The notes beneath the pieces are model-generated. The model saw nothing but the letters and a program-made list of their open reading frames with translations, was not told the DNA's origin and searched no databases. A DNA stretch of 64,000 bases. It comes from Tenacibaculum agarivorans. Lineage in GTDB: Bacteria; Bacteroidota; Bacteroidia; Flavobacteriales; Flavobacteriaceae. This document shows positions 36,527 to 45,303 of this stretch, in pieces; positions within the stretch are counted from its first letter, which is position 1; each line of letters starts with the position of its first letter. The stretch is taken from the NCBI RefSeq assembly GCF_001936575.1, contig NZ_MSMP01000008.1:62001-126000 (forward strand), read 5' to 3'. The translations under genes were made by a program, and so were the position numbers.

Positions 36527-37231
36527 TTAACTCCTTTTATCTTCTCTTCTTTCTCTTATATCTTCTATTACTTCTTTTCTGTCTTCTTTAAGTTCTATTT
36601 TTGTAGCCCTAATGTCAGCTTCCATAGTTTTTGAAAATTCTTGAAGTAATTTTGTGTTTGTTATTAGCTTTCGCTTACCAGAAACTTTTTTATTGGATAC
36701 ATTAAAAGCTTTTATTTTTTTTAGAATTTCTTCTTGACGCTCAGTTCGAGCAATTTGAGCTTTCAAATCTCTAATGTCATCATTTTTATCTCTTACATCA
36801 TCTCGTTTATCTCTTCTATCGTCTCTGACTTCTCTTCGGTTTCGTATAGAGTTGTTGTAATACTTATCTCTTTGAGAATTTCTTAACTCTTTTCTAGAGC
36901 TTCTTAATTCTGCTTTACTTTGTCTTAATTCTCGTTCATCTTGCTTTATCTTTCGTTTGCTTTCCGCTATTTCTCTTTTCATATCAGATAGAATATCTTT
37001 TTTTATTGTCTTTAAACGTTTTCTATCATGATCAATAAAAGCATCTTCAAAAGCAATTATTTTTTCTTTGAAAGCTTTCAATTGAATTTGATCTTTTACC
37101 AATTGATTTTTTCCCGTTTTAATAGCTATCTTGTTATCAATAGCTTCTTTTGTATTTCTTGCCACCTGTGCATTTGCTAAACTAACTGTAAATGCAAAAA
37201 CTGAAAATAAAGTAATTTGTAATGTCTTCAT
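36527..37231 (-). CDS. Secreted charged coiled-coil protein with RD repeats
   Basis: 234 residues from the ATG at 37231, chosen because a signal peptide (SLANAQ) follows at once. The rest is almost entirely charged helix, with a central low-complexity stretch RRDKRDDVRDKNDDIRD and C-terminal EDRKEVIEDIRERR. A long alpha-helical rod is predicted in the periplasm or on the surface. No family is recognised. Downstream of the lipoprotein gene with a gap of about 60 bases; they may be separate units. Confidence 0.65.
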   Translation of the reverse strand: MKTLQITLFSVFAFTVSLANAQVARNTKEAIDNKIAIKTGKNQLVKDQIQLKAFKEKIIAFEDAFIDHDRKRLKTIKKDILSDMKREIAESKRKIKQDERELRQSKAELRSSRKELRNSQRDKYYNNSIRNRREVRDDRRDKRDDVRDKNDDIRDLKAQIARTERQEEILKKIKAFNVSNKKVSGKRKLITNTKLLQEFSKTMEADIRATKIELKEDRKEVIEDIRERREDKRS

Positions 37232-37294
37232 AATTCTCTGTTTTATTAGTAAGACATTCAAATTTTAAAAAGGTTTAATGAGAAAATAAAAAAA

Positions 37295-37759
37295 TTAAGG
37301 AATATGTATTTTGTAGATTCCTAAATCAGTGTCAAAAGTAAAATCGTTTCCTGTAATTTTTACGTCATTGGTTAAGAATGATTCACAACAATCACTTATA
37401 CTTTTTTCACCAGATATATTAAGTTGAAATAAGTTTTTCGATAAAGAATTTATATCTAATTCTATCTGAATATTAGACACATCAACGTTGCTGATGTTAT
37501 TAATATCTTCATTAATAGTTAGAATATTTGTGTTAGTATTAAAGTCAAAATTTAAGGCTGCATTATTTTGATTGTTGATAATTTTAATATTATCAACAGT
37601 TATTGAACCATTTTCAACTAAATTTTCATCAGTATTAGCATCCAAAAGTTCAAAAGAAAGAATAAGGTTATTTGAAACGCATGATACAGCACTGCAATCT
37701 GTTTTACAGGATTGAAATAATAAAACTATTAAGGTATTGATTAAAAGAAATTTTTTCAT
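37295..37759 (-). CDS. Putative lipoprotein, hypothetical
   Basis: 154 residues from the ATG at 37759. The signal has a lipobox (LLFQSC near 14-19), followed by CSAVSC. The mature part is Asn/Asp-rich and beta-predicted (SFELLDANTDENLVENGSI) with another CC pair (SDCCESF). No known domain. Lipid-anchored to the outer or inner membrane; function unknown. Confidence 0.65.
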   Translation of the reverse strand: MKKFLLINTLIVLLFQSCKTDCSAVSCVSNNLILSFELLDANTDENLVENGSITVDNIKIINNQNNAALNFDFNTNTNILTINEDINNISNVDVSNIQIELDINSLSKNLFQLNISGEKSISDCCESFLTNDVKITGNDFTFDTDLGIYKIHIP

Positions 37760-37819
37760 GTTTAGCATTTATATATTCTACTTAACAGATACCAATACCT
37801 TAATAGGGTTGCTTGTGGA

Positions 37820-38629
37820 TTAAGATTTTTTTTGATTTTCTTTTTCTTTTAAAATTTTCTTTTGATAGCGACCTTGTGCTATATCAGAAAAAATTAAAAC
37901 AAAGAGTACAAAGTAGAATGTAGTTTTACTCATTGACTCAATAGGCTCTCCAAATAATTTTATGTGTGCTAAGTGACCGCCTTCAGTAACTAACATAATA
38001 CCAACTACAAGTAATATAAATAAACCTAAAACTTCATACATTCTATTTTTTGCAAGAAAAGCAGATATTCTGTCTGCTAAAACTAACATTAATAAACCAC
38101 TTATTACTATAGCAATGGCCATTACAATAAAAGCCGTTGTAGAGCTTTCTATTTCACTAGTTAACCCTATAGCAGCCAATATTGAATCAAAAGAAAAGAC
38201 TAAATTCATAATTACAATGCTTGTAATTACTGCATTAGAAGATTTAGTTTTTTTATTAGAACCCTCAACATCATGATCTAAATCATCTATAGATACCATA
38301 TGCCAAATTTCTTTTATAGCTGTATAAATAATGAATGCACCTCCAGCTAAAACAATTATGCTATGTCCGTTGAAAGCAAACTTTACAACATCTTTTATTT
38401 CACCAGTTAACCAAGAAAAAGGAGTTTGGAAAAAATCAATGATAGAAACTAAAATAAATAGTAGTACTATTCTTAAAGCTATAGCAATTAATATACCTAC
38501 TTTTCTAACCCTTTTTTGATCAGCTACAGGGGCTTTTTTAGATTCTAAAGAAATATATAATAAGTTGTCAAAACCTAATACGGCTTGTAAAAAAACAAGC
38601 ATTAGTAATGTGAAAATAATTTGAATCAT
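37820..38629 (-). CDS. TerC-family membrane protein
   Basis: 269 residues, about 7-8 membrane helices. The family's acidic motifs are present: LGFDNLLYISL near 18-28 and FSFDSILAAIGL near 146-157. Both place Asp/Asn inside helices, where they likely coordinate metal. TerC/Alx/YkoY proteins export manganese or help metallate secreted proteins. It stands alone; a TAAATTTG box (minus strand, 38696-38689) could be the -7 element, without a clear -33. Confidence 0.85.
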   Translation of the reverse strand: MIQIIFTLLMLVFLQAVLGFDNLLYISLESKKAPVADQKRVRKVGILIAIALRIVLLFILVSIIDFFQTPFSWLTGEIKDVVKFAFNGHSIIVLAGGAFIIYTAIKEIWHMVSIDDLDHDVEGSNKKTKSSNAVITSIVIMNLVFSFDSILAAIGLTSEIESSTTAFIVMAIAIVISGLLMLVLADRISAFLAKNRMYEVLGLFILLVVGIMLVTEGGHLAHIKLFGEPIESMSKTTFYFVLFVLIFSDIAQGRYQKKILKEKENQKKS

Positions 38630-38712
38630 TACAAGAAAAGTTTGTTAATAGTTTTTAGCTGCTAATTTATACGAAATTAGTTAAGTGTCAAATTTAATTT
38701 TTGGTATTGCAT

Positions 38713-38755
38713 ATAAAAAAACGAGACGAATAAACACTACGTTTATTGCCTCGTT
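38713..38755 (-). terminator. Terminator of the 99-residue regulator gene
   Basis: On the minus strand AACGAGGCAATAAAC and GTTTATTCGTCTCGTT form a long stem with one mismatch and a 5-base loop, followed by a run of T. A textbook intrinsic terminator 30-70 bases beyond the stop at 38787. Confidence 0.85.
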
Positions 38756-38786
38756 GCCCCCGTCCTTATATAATCGAGTAGAAAAC

Positions 38787-39086
38787 TTAAGGGATACCTT
38801 TATTAATTTGATCAATTACTTTATCAATACTTGAGTCAATCAGTTTCTTTTCTTCCATGTAATTACCGAAAACACTAATAATTGCTTTCTCAATAATTAA
38901 ATTATTTCGTTTACCAGAGTAGACCTTTTGTATGGTCTCAATAGAAAAAATTTCACCCTTTTCTACTAGATATTCTCTAACTCTTTCTCTGTATTTAGGT
39001 GGTTTAATCTTTTCTAATTCTTTTCGTTGCATTGCTGTAATCATAAAAACTACAATTCTTTTTAAGTAAAAGCAGTACTTTTTCAT
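38787..39086 (-). CDS. Small putative DNA-binding protein
   Basis: Up to 99 residues; starts at 39086 or at the internal Met near 39044 (MITAMQRKELEKIKPP). The segment FSIETIQKVYSGKRNNLIIEKAIISVFG looks like a helix-turn-helix with a lambda-repressor-like helix 3 (YSGKRNN), followed by a short helix. It is divergent from another small HTH gene, with repeated TTTGTAC operators between them. A regulator is likely; its target is unknown. Confidence 0.6.
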   Translation of the reverse strand: MKKYCFYLKRIVVFMITAMQRKELEKIKPPKYRERVREYLVEKGEIFSIETIQKVYSGKRNNLIIEKAIISVFGNYMEEKKLIDSSIDKVIDQINKGIP

Positions 39087-39091
39087 TTATA

Positions 39092-39132
39092 TTTGTACGA
39101 GTTTTGTACGTACTGCATTACAAATGTACAAA
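39092..39132. promoter_or_regulatory. TTTGTAC/GTACAAA operator cluster
   Basis: TTTGTAC occurs at 39092-39098 and 39103-39109 (11-base step), and the inverse GTACAAA at 39126-39132. A plus-strand TATATTTG (39088-39095) and a minus-strand TACATTTG (39128-39121), both fitting the -7 consensus, overlap these sites. This suggests repression of both divergent genes by one of their products. Confidence 0.6.
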
Positions 39133-39187
39133 CAAAATTCTAAAAATAGAAACAAAATTAAAATAATTTTAGAAAAAAGTTGTTTTT

Positions 39188-39565
39188 ATGACTAACTACA
39201 TTGATGAAACATATAAAAGAGTAGAACAGATAATTGTGTTTAAAAACATGAATATCAAGTCTTTTGAAGATAGGATCAATGTGTCAAATAATTCAATAGG
39301 TACAGCAATTAGAAGAAAAGCTTCATTTAAAAGCAATGTGTTAAACAAAATTCTAAATTCTTTTCCAGACATTAATCCAACTTGGTTGTTAACTGGCAAA
39401 GGAAAAATGTTAGTTGCGGATATTGTAGAAGAACCTAATTCACTTTATGCAAACGAAAATATTGAATTTAAAGTAAAAGAGGAACTTCTAAAGTTGTTGT
39501 TGAGTGATAAAGAAGTTAATACCTTATTAAAGGATAAGGTAAATAAGCTACTTAAAAAAGAGTAG
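39188..39565 (+). CDS. XRE/phage-repressor-like HTH protein
   Basis: 125 residues. The N-terminal part is a helix-turn-helix (RVEQIIVFKNMNIKSFEDRINVSNNSIGTAIRR in two blocks) followed by FPDINPTWLLTGKGKML, the motif typical of Bacteroidota phage-type repressors. Those usually continue into an S24 peptidase domain; here there is only a short lysine/leucine-rich helix, so it is a repressor without the cleavable domain. Divergent from the 99-residue regulator. No phage genes are nearby. Confidence 0.7.
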   Translation: MTNYIDETYKRVEQIIVFKNMNIKSFEDRINVSNNSIGTAIRRKASFKSNVLNKILNSFPDINPTWLLTGKGKMLVADIVEEPNSLYANENIEFKVKEELLKLLLSDKEVNTLLKDKVNKLLKKE

Positions 39566-39569
39566 ACCT

Positions 39570-41684
39570 TTAACTTAGATTTTTTTGTAGCTCATGGTGC
39601 ATCATTAAGATTAAACCAATACTTTTTTGTTCTAACCTTTGTAAATGAGAAGTTGCTGCGTCTAAGTTATTCATAATAAGGTTGAAAGATCCATTCTGGA
39701 AAATATTCCCTTCACCTCGTTCAAATTTTCCGCCATCGATGATAGCTTCTTTAAATTCGGTAGCATCATCAATGTTAGACATAGGAATAAATGTTTTCTC
39801 ATCTATTTTATTGATCTCATCATTTAGCTTCACTACCATGTCTTTAATAACAGTACTGAAAGTTATTACTTGATGTTCTTCAACATCAGATTTTTCTTGT
39901 AGTTTATTGAATTCGTTAATAATGTGGTTTCTGGTGTTTATTACAGCTTGGTAAATCTCAATAATAACTTTATGCTGCCTATAAACATTCATTAAAGATT
40001 GTTCAGTGCCTATACTTTTTGCTAATGCATAATGAGTGGCGCAAAACTTAATATCCCAATTCTTGAAACTTTCATTTAAAAGTTTGTCTCTTTCGGCCAA
40101 GAGCACTTTATAACCTTCTTCAATTTGTTTTTTATGATATGTTTTTCCTTGGAATTCCAAAGTTCCTTCTTTAGTTGTTCCATTAGCAATATCCACGGCT
40201 TTAAGTATCAATGTCTCTATATCATTAACGGGAAGCATAAGTGTTGTTAACTCATCTTTTAGTACTTGAATACTAGACTTATTAATTTCAGTATAGTTTG
40301 AAGCACTTTTTTGTATCTCTTTTTCACTTTCAACATGTAAAAACCGATTCAAAAATGTATTTTGATATTCTTCCAATAACTCTTTCCCTTGAGTTTCTTG
40401 AGCAATAAAATTCTCAAATACCTCTACATTTGAATATTCCTCAGGTTTCTTCTGAATATACTTCTCATAAATAAGTTCACTCATTTCTTGTTGAAGTTTG
40501 GTCTGGTTATCAAAAAGAATCCATGGAGACCTTTCGTCTTCTATAGCATCAATAAAAGGAGCTTTCGCATTTTGCTCGCGTAGATTGTTTGGTGGATGAC
40601 TAGCATACATATCAACCTTTGAATTTTCAGAAGAAGAAAAAAACTGTTTATTACCATTAGTGTCAATCGGTAAGCTGTTTAGTGTTTCATACTGTTTTTC
40701 CTTAATGTTGCTTAAAGCTATAAGATTGTGCTCGTATAAATTTTTAGAAAATACTTTTTTCTTAGAAGCTAAGTACGCATGTCCAATAGTATCATTCCAT
40801 TTTTCAAAGCCAGTGTCTAATTTCCATAATGCAGATACAATAGCTTGGCTACCAGATGTGCTTACTGCCACTTTATCAGCATTAAATTCCATTTCTCTAG
40901 ATAGAGAAGAATACATGATATTTAAAAATTGATAAAATAATGACAATATGCTACGTATTAGCCAAATAATTGGAGTAATTACCCAAGCTGCTGCAGATAA
41001 ACGAATATCAGAAGCTCTCCATTGATCTAGAAGGTCATCCCATTTATCTCTAGAAAAAATCATATCATGAATAATAGTGTTAGCAGAGTTGATATAACTT
41101 CCAATTTTCATGGCTTTTTGAGCAAAATGTCCAAATTCATGACTAATAACTGCTTTAAATTCAGTTAAGTTAAGTGTGTTTACTAATCCTAATCCGATAG
41201 TAAGCTCTTTTTTCATAGGTAAAAAGAGGCTTAACCAAATATTAGTATAAGACACATAAGCATTAACATCAGGATCTACATAAATGTTCTTAGGCTTTGG
41301 AGCTCCAGTATCTTCACAAATTTTAAATACAAAATCCCAAATATTTTTATACTCCTCTTTATTAAGTTTGATTCTATTTTCAGGCTTTGGATTTTTTAGT
41401 TTAAATAAAAACTTTAAGGTAAATACAAAAAGCATTGCACTACCAGCTATAGCTCCAATTTTAATTAAAATAGTTATTTTATTGATATTTTCTATTTCAT
41501 AAATCACAGCTTTGTAGGTTAAAAGTCCTAAACCGAATACTAACCCTGCATACAAAACAAAAAATAAAATAATAGCTAAAATAGCTAGGAACGCTCTTGT
41601 TTTGTATGAAGAATGTAGTTTGGTAAATTCTTTAGAAATGTTTTCAGGATTTTTAGGATAAAAATCTAAGGTCTTAGTATTCAT
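39570..41684 (-). CDS. M48-family membrane metallopeptidase
   Basis: 704 residues from the ATG at 41684. Two membrane helices lie near 30-60 and 75-100, then the M48 core with VISHEFGHFAQK (zinc motif HEFGH, near 178-184) and a downstream REMEFNADKVA block giving the third zinc ligand. This is the HtpX/Ste24 type architecture. A long C-terminal half (about 330-704) is helical and not assigned. The active site should face the cytoplasm, with a role in membrane-protein quality control by family analogy. Confidence 0.87.
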   Translation of the reverse strand: MNTKTLDFYPKNPENISKEFTKLHSSYKTRAFLAILAIILFFVLYAGLVFGLGLLTYKAVIYEIENINKITILIKIGAIAGSAMLFVFTLKFLFKLKNPKPENRIKLNKEEYKNIWDFVFKICEDTGAPKPKNIYVDPDVNAYVSYTNIWLSLFLPMKKELTIGLGLVNTLNLTEFKAVISHEFGHFAQKAMKIGSYINSANTIIHDMIFSRDKWDDLLDQWRASDIRLSAAAWVITPIIWLIRSILSLFYQFLNIMYSSLSREMEFNADKVAVSTSGSQAIVSALWKLDTGFEKWNDTIGHAYLASKKKVFSKNLYEHNLIALSNIKEKQYETLNSLPIDTNGNKQFFSSSENSKVDMYASHPPNNLREQNAKAPFIDAIEDERSPWILFDNQTKLQQEMSELIYEKYIQKKPEEYSNVEVFENFIAQETQGKELLEEYQNTFLNRFLHVESEKEIQKSASNYTEINKSSIQVLKDELTTLMLPVNDIETLILKAVDIANGTTKEGTLEFQGKTYHKKQIEEGYKVLLAERDKLLNESFKNWDIKFCATHYALAKSIGTEQSLMNVYRQHKVIIEIYQAVINTRNHIINEFNKLQEKSDVEEHQVITFSTVIKDMVVKLNDEINKIDEKTFIPMSNIDDATEFKEAIIDGGKFERGEGNIFQNGSFNLIMNNLDAATSHLQRLEQKSIGLILMMHHELQKNLS

Positions 41685-41788
41685 AGTTTTCAATTTTTTG
41701 GAAAAATACAAAAAAATATAAAGCTGCCAAAGTTTCCTGTTTTATGCTTTGGTATAGTTATCGCTATTAATAAATTCAAAAAATAAGA

Positions 41789-42136
41789 ATGAAACTCGTA
41801 TTAAAATTATTATTAACAGCTTTTGCTGTAATTGTACTTTCAAACGTATTAGATGGAATTATTGTAAATGATTATTTAACAGCTATAATTGTAGCATTTG
41901 TAATAGCCGGACTCAATATGTTTGTTCGTCCAATATTGGTTATTTTAACATTGCCAGTAACCATACTTACATTAGGAGGATTTCTATTTGTAATTAATGC
42001 AATTGTTATTCTACTAGCAGGAAAATTAGTGACAGGATTTTATGTAAGTGGTTTTTTCTCAGCCTTGATATTTAGTCTTTTATTATCATTATTTAGGTCT
42101 ATTTTATTTAAGTTGTTAAAAGACGAAGAAAAATAG
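41789..42136 (+). CDS. Phage-holin-family (superfamily IV) membrane protein
   Basis: 115 residues, four membrane helices (about 5-22, 28-50, 55-80, 88-108) with the conserved NMFVRPILVILTLPVTILTLGGF block. This is the YvlD/PF04020 family, named after holins but widespread on chromosomes. Its role is unknown, perhaps envelope stress. It is a single gene before tig. Confidence 0.85.
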   Translation: MKLVLKLLLTAFAVIVLSNVLDGIIVNDYLTAIIVAFVIAGLNMFVRPILVILTLPVTILTLGGFLFVINAIVILLAGKLVTGFYVSGFFSALIFSLLLSLFRSILFKLLKDEEK

Positions 42137-42260
42137 AAGACAAGTAAAAGACTGTTTTTATTAAGTGTATTTGTAGCTTAATTCTCTACTCTAATAGGAA
42201 AGAGGTCTAAAGTATAAATAGAAAGATAGTAAGTATCTTAATTTCAATTGTATAAAACGC

Positions 42261-42291
42261 TTGGTAGTAAAATATAAAAATAGTAATTTTG
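42261..42291 (+). promoter_or_regulatory. Promoter of tig
   Basis: TTG (42261-42263), 20 bases, then TAATTTTG (42284-42291): an exact Bacteroidota promoter, 33 bases before the tig ATG. It also shows that an in-frame TTG at 42261 is a promoter element, not the start codon. Confidence 0.85.
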
Positions 42292-42323
42292 CAGCCAATT
42301 TTTTTAAGAAGAATAGTAGTCAA

Positions 42324-43646
42324 ATGAATATAACAAAAGAAAACGTAGACGCGTTAAACGCCATTGTAAAAGTTGATATTGTTGCCGAAGATTATAAAGA
42401 TAAAGTAACTGATATCTTAAATGATTATCGTAAAAAAGCTAACATTCCTGGTTTTAGAAAAGGTAATGTACCAATGGGAATGGTTAGAAAACAGTATGGT
42501 AAAGCTGTTTTGATAGATGAAGTTAATAAACTTTTACAAGAGAGTTTAAACAAATTTCTAGTTGAAGAAAAGTTAGATATTCTTGGTAATCCATTACCTG
42601 TAGTAAAAGATGATTTTTCTTGGGATACTGAGCAGTTTTCTTTTGAGTTTGAATTAGGATTAGCACCTGAATTTGATGTAGATTTAGATGGTAAAAACAA
42701 AATTAAAGAGTATAAGATTGTTGCTACTGAAGACTTACTAGAAAAAGAAGTTGAAAATATTCAATCTCGTTATGGTAAGTTGATTTCTTTAGAAGAAGCT
42801 GAAGAGCATTCTAATGTTACTGGAACTTTTGTAAACGAAGAAAAAGAAATCAACAAAAAATCTACATTCTTAGTTAACGATTTAAAAGGAAAGAAAAACG
42901 AAAAGAAATTAATCGGAGCTAAAGTTGGAGACGTTATTGAGTTAGATACTAAGAAACTTTTCGAAGAAGATACTAAATTATCTCAAGTATTAGGAGTTAC
43001 TAACGAAGTCGCAGAAGAGTTAGATGTGAAAGTAACTTTTACAGTAGAAGAAATTAATAAAACTGAATTAGCTGATTTAGATCAAGAGTTGTTTGATAAA
43101 TTATTCCCTGATGGAAGTGTAAAAACAGCTACTGAATTAAAAGAGAAGATTAAAGAAGATGCTGAAAAGCAATTTCAACAACAAGCAGATCAGCAATTAT
43201 TAAATGCAATTACTGAGCATTTAATTGAAAACACAAAATTTGATTTACCTGAAGCTTTCTTACAAAAATGGTTACAAACTGCTGGAGAGAAAGAATTATC
43301 TCTAGAAGAAGCTAAAGAAGAATTTGACAAATCAGAAAAAGGATTACGTTATCAATTAATCGAAGGAAAGATTATGAAAGATAATGGAATTAATCTTGAA
43401 TATGATGAGTTATTAGACTATGCTAAAGGTTTCATCAAAGCTCAAATGGCTCAATTTGGAAATATGAATCCAGAAGAAGAAGAGCTAAATAATATTGCAG
43501 GTAGAGTTTTATCTAATAAAGATGAAGCACAACGCTTACAAACGCAATTATTATCTCAAAAATTATTAGCTTTCTTTAAAGAAAAAATGAAGTTTAAAAG
43601 TAAAGAATTAAGTTACGAAGACTTTATTAAAGAGGTGTACAAATAA
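42324..43646 (+). CDS. tig: Trigger factor, ribosome-associated chaperone
   Basis: 440 residues from the ATG at 42324 (MNITKENVDALNAIVKVDI). The N-terminal ribosome-binding domain has the loop GFRKGNVPMGMVRKQYG (family motif GFRxGxxP near 45-61). A middle segment follows that is reduced relative to the proteobacterial PPIase domain, then the C-terminal chaperone arms. In Bacteroidota the FKBP part is often degenerate, as seems so here. Monocistronic, with its own promoter and a strong downstream terminator. Confidence 0.93.
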   Translation: MNITKENVDALNAIVKVDIVAEDYKDKVTDILNDYRKKANIPGFRKGNVPMGMVRKQYGKAVLIDEVNKLLQESLNKFLVEEKLDILGNPLPVVKDDFSWDTEQFSFEFELGLAPEFDVDLDGKNKIKEYKIVATEDLLEKEVENIQSRYGKLISLEEAEEHSNVTGTFVNEEKEINKKSTFLVNDLKGKKNEKKLIGAKVGDVIELDTKKLFEEDTKLSQVLGVTNEVAEELDVKVTFTVEEINKTELADLDQELFDKLFPDGSVKTATELKEKIKEDAEKQFQQQADQQLLNAITEHLIENTKFDLPEAFLQKWLQTAGEKELSLEEAKEEFDKSEKGLRYQLIEGKIMKDNGINLEYDELLDYAKGFIKAQMAQFGNMNPEEEELNNIAGRVLSNKDEAQRLQTQLLSQKLLAFFKEKMKFKSKELSYEDFIKEVYK

Positions 43647-43669
43647 TATATTTAATTATATAAATACCA

Positions 43670-43698
43670 AAGGCGAAGTGTTTCACTTCGCCTTTTTT
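43670..43698 (+). terminator. Terminator of tig
   Basis: AAGGCGAAGTG (43670-43680) and CACTTCGCCTT (43684-43694) form a perfect 11-bp stem with a 3-base loop followed by a T-run. Lies between tig and the convergent CPBP gene. Confidence 0.92.
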
Positions 43699-43710
43699 AT
43701 TTCGGAACTC

Positions 43711-44373
43711 TTATAAGAAACCAAAATAAAGGCCCATTAATGCAATGGAATCAAAAACACCGTGTACGATTATATTAAACCATAAATCGTATTTGTTTTT
43801 GTAAAAAATAAACCCAAGTATAGCCCCTAAAATTGCAGTTACTATTTGTCCTGTTATTCCTTGATATGCGTGAAAAAAACCAAAAAGAATTCCGAATAGA
43901 ATAATGTTAATACCTATACTTAATTTCCCGTCACCGAAAAATTTAACAAACTGTTTCATAAAATAGCCTCTCCATACCATTTCTTCTCCAAATGCTGCAG
44001 AAACCCATATGAAAATCAAAGAAATTATAAGTAGAGTAGGATTGTTTTTAATGGTATTAAAACCAGAATAATCTATAGGCTGTTGTGTGATTTTTGTAAT
44101 TACAGGAAGTAGTATATAAAAGTATAATATAAAAAGACCAATAGCGATCAGAGGAGCTTTTATCAGTAGATTTTTAATAGTAAAGTTCTTGCGGTGGAAC
44201 CCTAATTTCTTTAAAAATTTAGATTTGAATTCAATGAAGCTACTTAGACAAATAATTATAGTTGCTATAATCATTTCGAAATAATTAAGCCCTAAAGGCA
44301 GTTTCCAAAAAACCAAAACAAGTATAATAGTTAATACCGGTAAAATTTTAGAAGTAAATAAAGAAGTATTCAT
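43711..44373 (-). CDS. CPBP-family intramembrane metalloprotease
   Basis: 220 residues, about 6-7 membrane helices. GEEMVWRGYFMKQF (EExxxR motif near 128-137), FGFFHAYQGITG and the last HGVFDSIAL provide the glutamates and histidines of the ABI/CPBP (Rce1-like) active site. Members cleave prenylated or other membrane proteins, and some give bacteriocin self-immunity. No bacteriocin gene is adjacent, so the role is open. Confidence 0.88.
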   Translation of the reverse strand: MNTSLFTSKILPVLTIILVLVFWKLPLGLNYFEMIIATIIICLSSFIEFKSKFLKKLGFHRKNFTIKNLLIKAPLIAIGLFILYFYILLPVITKITQQPIDYSGFNTIKNNPTLLIISLIFIWVSAAFGEEMVWRGYFMKQFVKFFGDGKLSIGINIILFGILFGFFHAYQGITGQIVTAILGAILGFIFYKNKYDLWFNIIVHGVFDSIALMGLYFGFL

Positions 44374-44481
44374 GTGTGTTTGCTGTTAAATTCGAGGACG
44401 AAATAACAACAAGTAAAATCATGAAACTACTAATTTTGCTGGGTTTTTACTGAATGGTAGCAAAATAACGACTGAAAAACA

Positions 44482-45297
44482 CTAGTTAGAAAGCTTATTT
44501 TCAAACCAAGCTAAAAACTCTTTCTTTTTGTAACGACTTATAATTAATTCAGATTGATTTTTTTCTGTTGGATCTGGGTTTAGAGATACAATTAATTTAC
44601 CGTTTTGAGCAGAAATAATTTCTTGTATAGCATTTACATGAATTATAAACTGTCTGTTCGCTCTAAAAAATAATTGACTATTTAACTGCTCTTCTAGTTT
44701 TTGAAGTGTAAATTCTGTGCTCACTAACTCACTGTTGTTTTTTATTAAATACACAACCTTTTCTTGGCTATATAAATAAGCAATTTCTGAATATGGGATA
44801 ACAGATGTTTTTCCGTTTTTTTTAATTTTCAAGTGATCTCCTAAAACACCGAATTTATGGAGTTTATAAATTTTTTCACCATAGAGTAATGCAATAGCAA
44901 TGCAACTTAGAAGTAAGGTAGTTAATAATCCAATAAAGAAATAATAAAAAAGAAATGGAGTTCCAGCTAACCAAATAGCTAGAAGGTAAAAAGGAATATA
45001 TAGTAAGGTGATTAAACCTAAAGTAGAAAAAACGTAATAAGATATTGTAGTCCAATTTACGGTAGCAAATATGTTTTTTCTTTCGAAATATTTAAAATTT
45101 AGGTCTGCTATAATTCCTATTACTGTACCTATTGCTATGGAAATTACTGTAGAAATTAATGGGAAGTTATAGTCTTCATTAGTGTTGTAATTTGTTAAGT
45201 GGCTTGTAAAAAGAGATAATGCAGTAAGAATAAACATATTCTTTATTATATTATTTTTATCTCTATAAAAACGTAATAATCGATCTTTAAAAAACAT
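44482..45297 (-). CDS. LytTR-family membrane-linked DNA-binding protein
   Basis: 271 residues. Four membrane helices in residues 18-150, then a LytTR DNA-binding domain (about 165-268; IPYSEIAYLYSQEKVVYLI, FFRANRQFIIHVNAI, SRYKKKEFLAWF). There is no receiver domain, so it is not a classic two-component partner. It resembles membrane-bound LytTR regulators that act alone. It lies 6 bases downstream of the DUF3592 gene and is probably cotranscribed with it. Confidence 0.85.
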   Translation of the reverse strand: MFFKDRLLRFYRDKNNIIKNMFILTALSLFTSHLTNYNTNEDYNFPLISTVISIAIGTVIGIIADLNFKYFERKNIFATVNWTTISYYVFSTLGLITLLYIPFYLLAIWLAGTPFLFYYFFIGLLTTLLLSCIAIALLYGEKIYKLHKFGVLGDHLKIKKNGKTSVIPYSEIAYLYSQEKVVYLIKNNSELVSTEFTLQKLEEQLNSQLFFRANRQFIIHVNAIQEIISAQNGKLIVSLNPDPTEKNQSELIISRYKKKEFLAWFENKLSN

Positions 45298-45303
45298 ATA
45301 CTC

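Noticed and set aside
38787-39565. Prophage region
   Set aside because: Only two small regulators; no integrase, terminase, structural or lysis genes and core genes on both sides.
41789-42136. Phage holin
   Set aside because: The family name is historical; the YvlD-like members are common chromosomal membrane proteins and no phage genes are near.
42261-42323. 21-residue N-terminal extension of trigger factor from a TTG
   Set aside because: That TTG is the -33 promoter element; trigger factor starts normally at MNITKENV.
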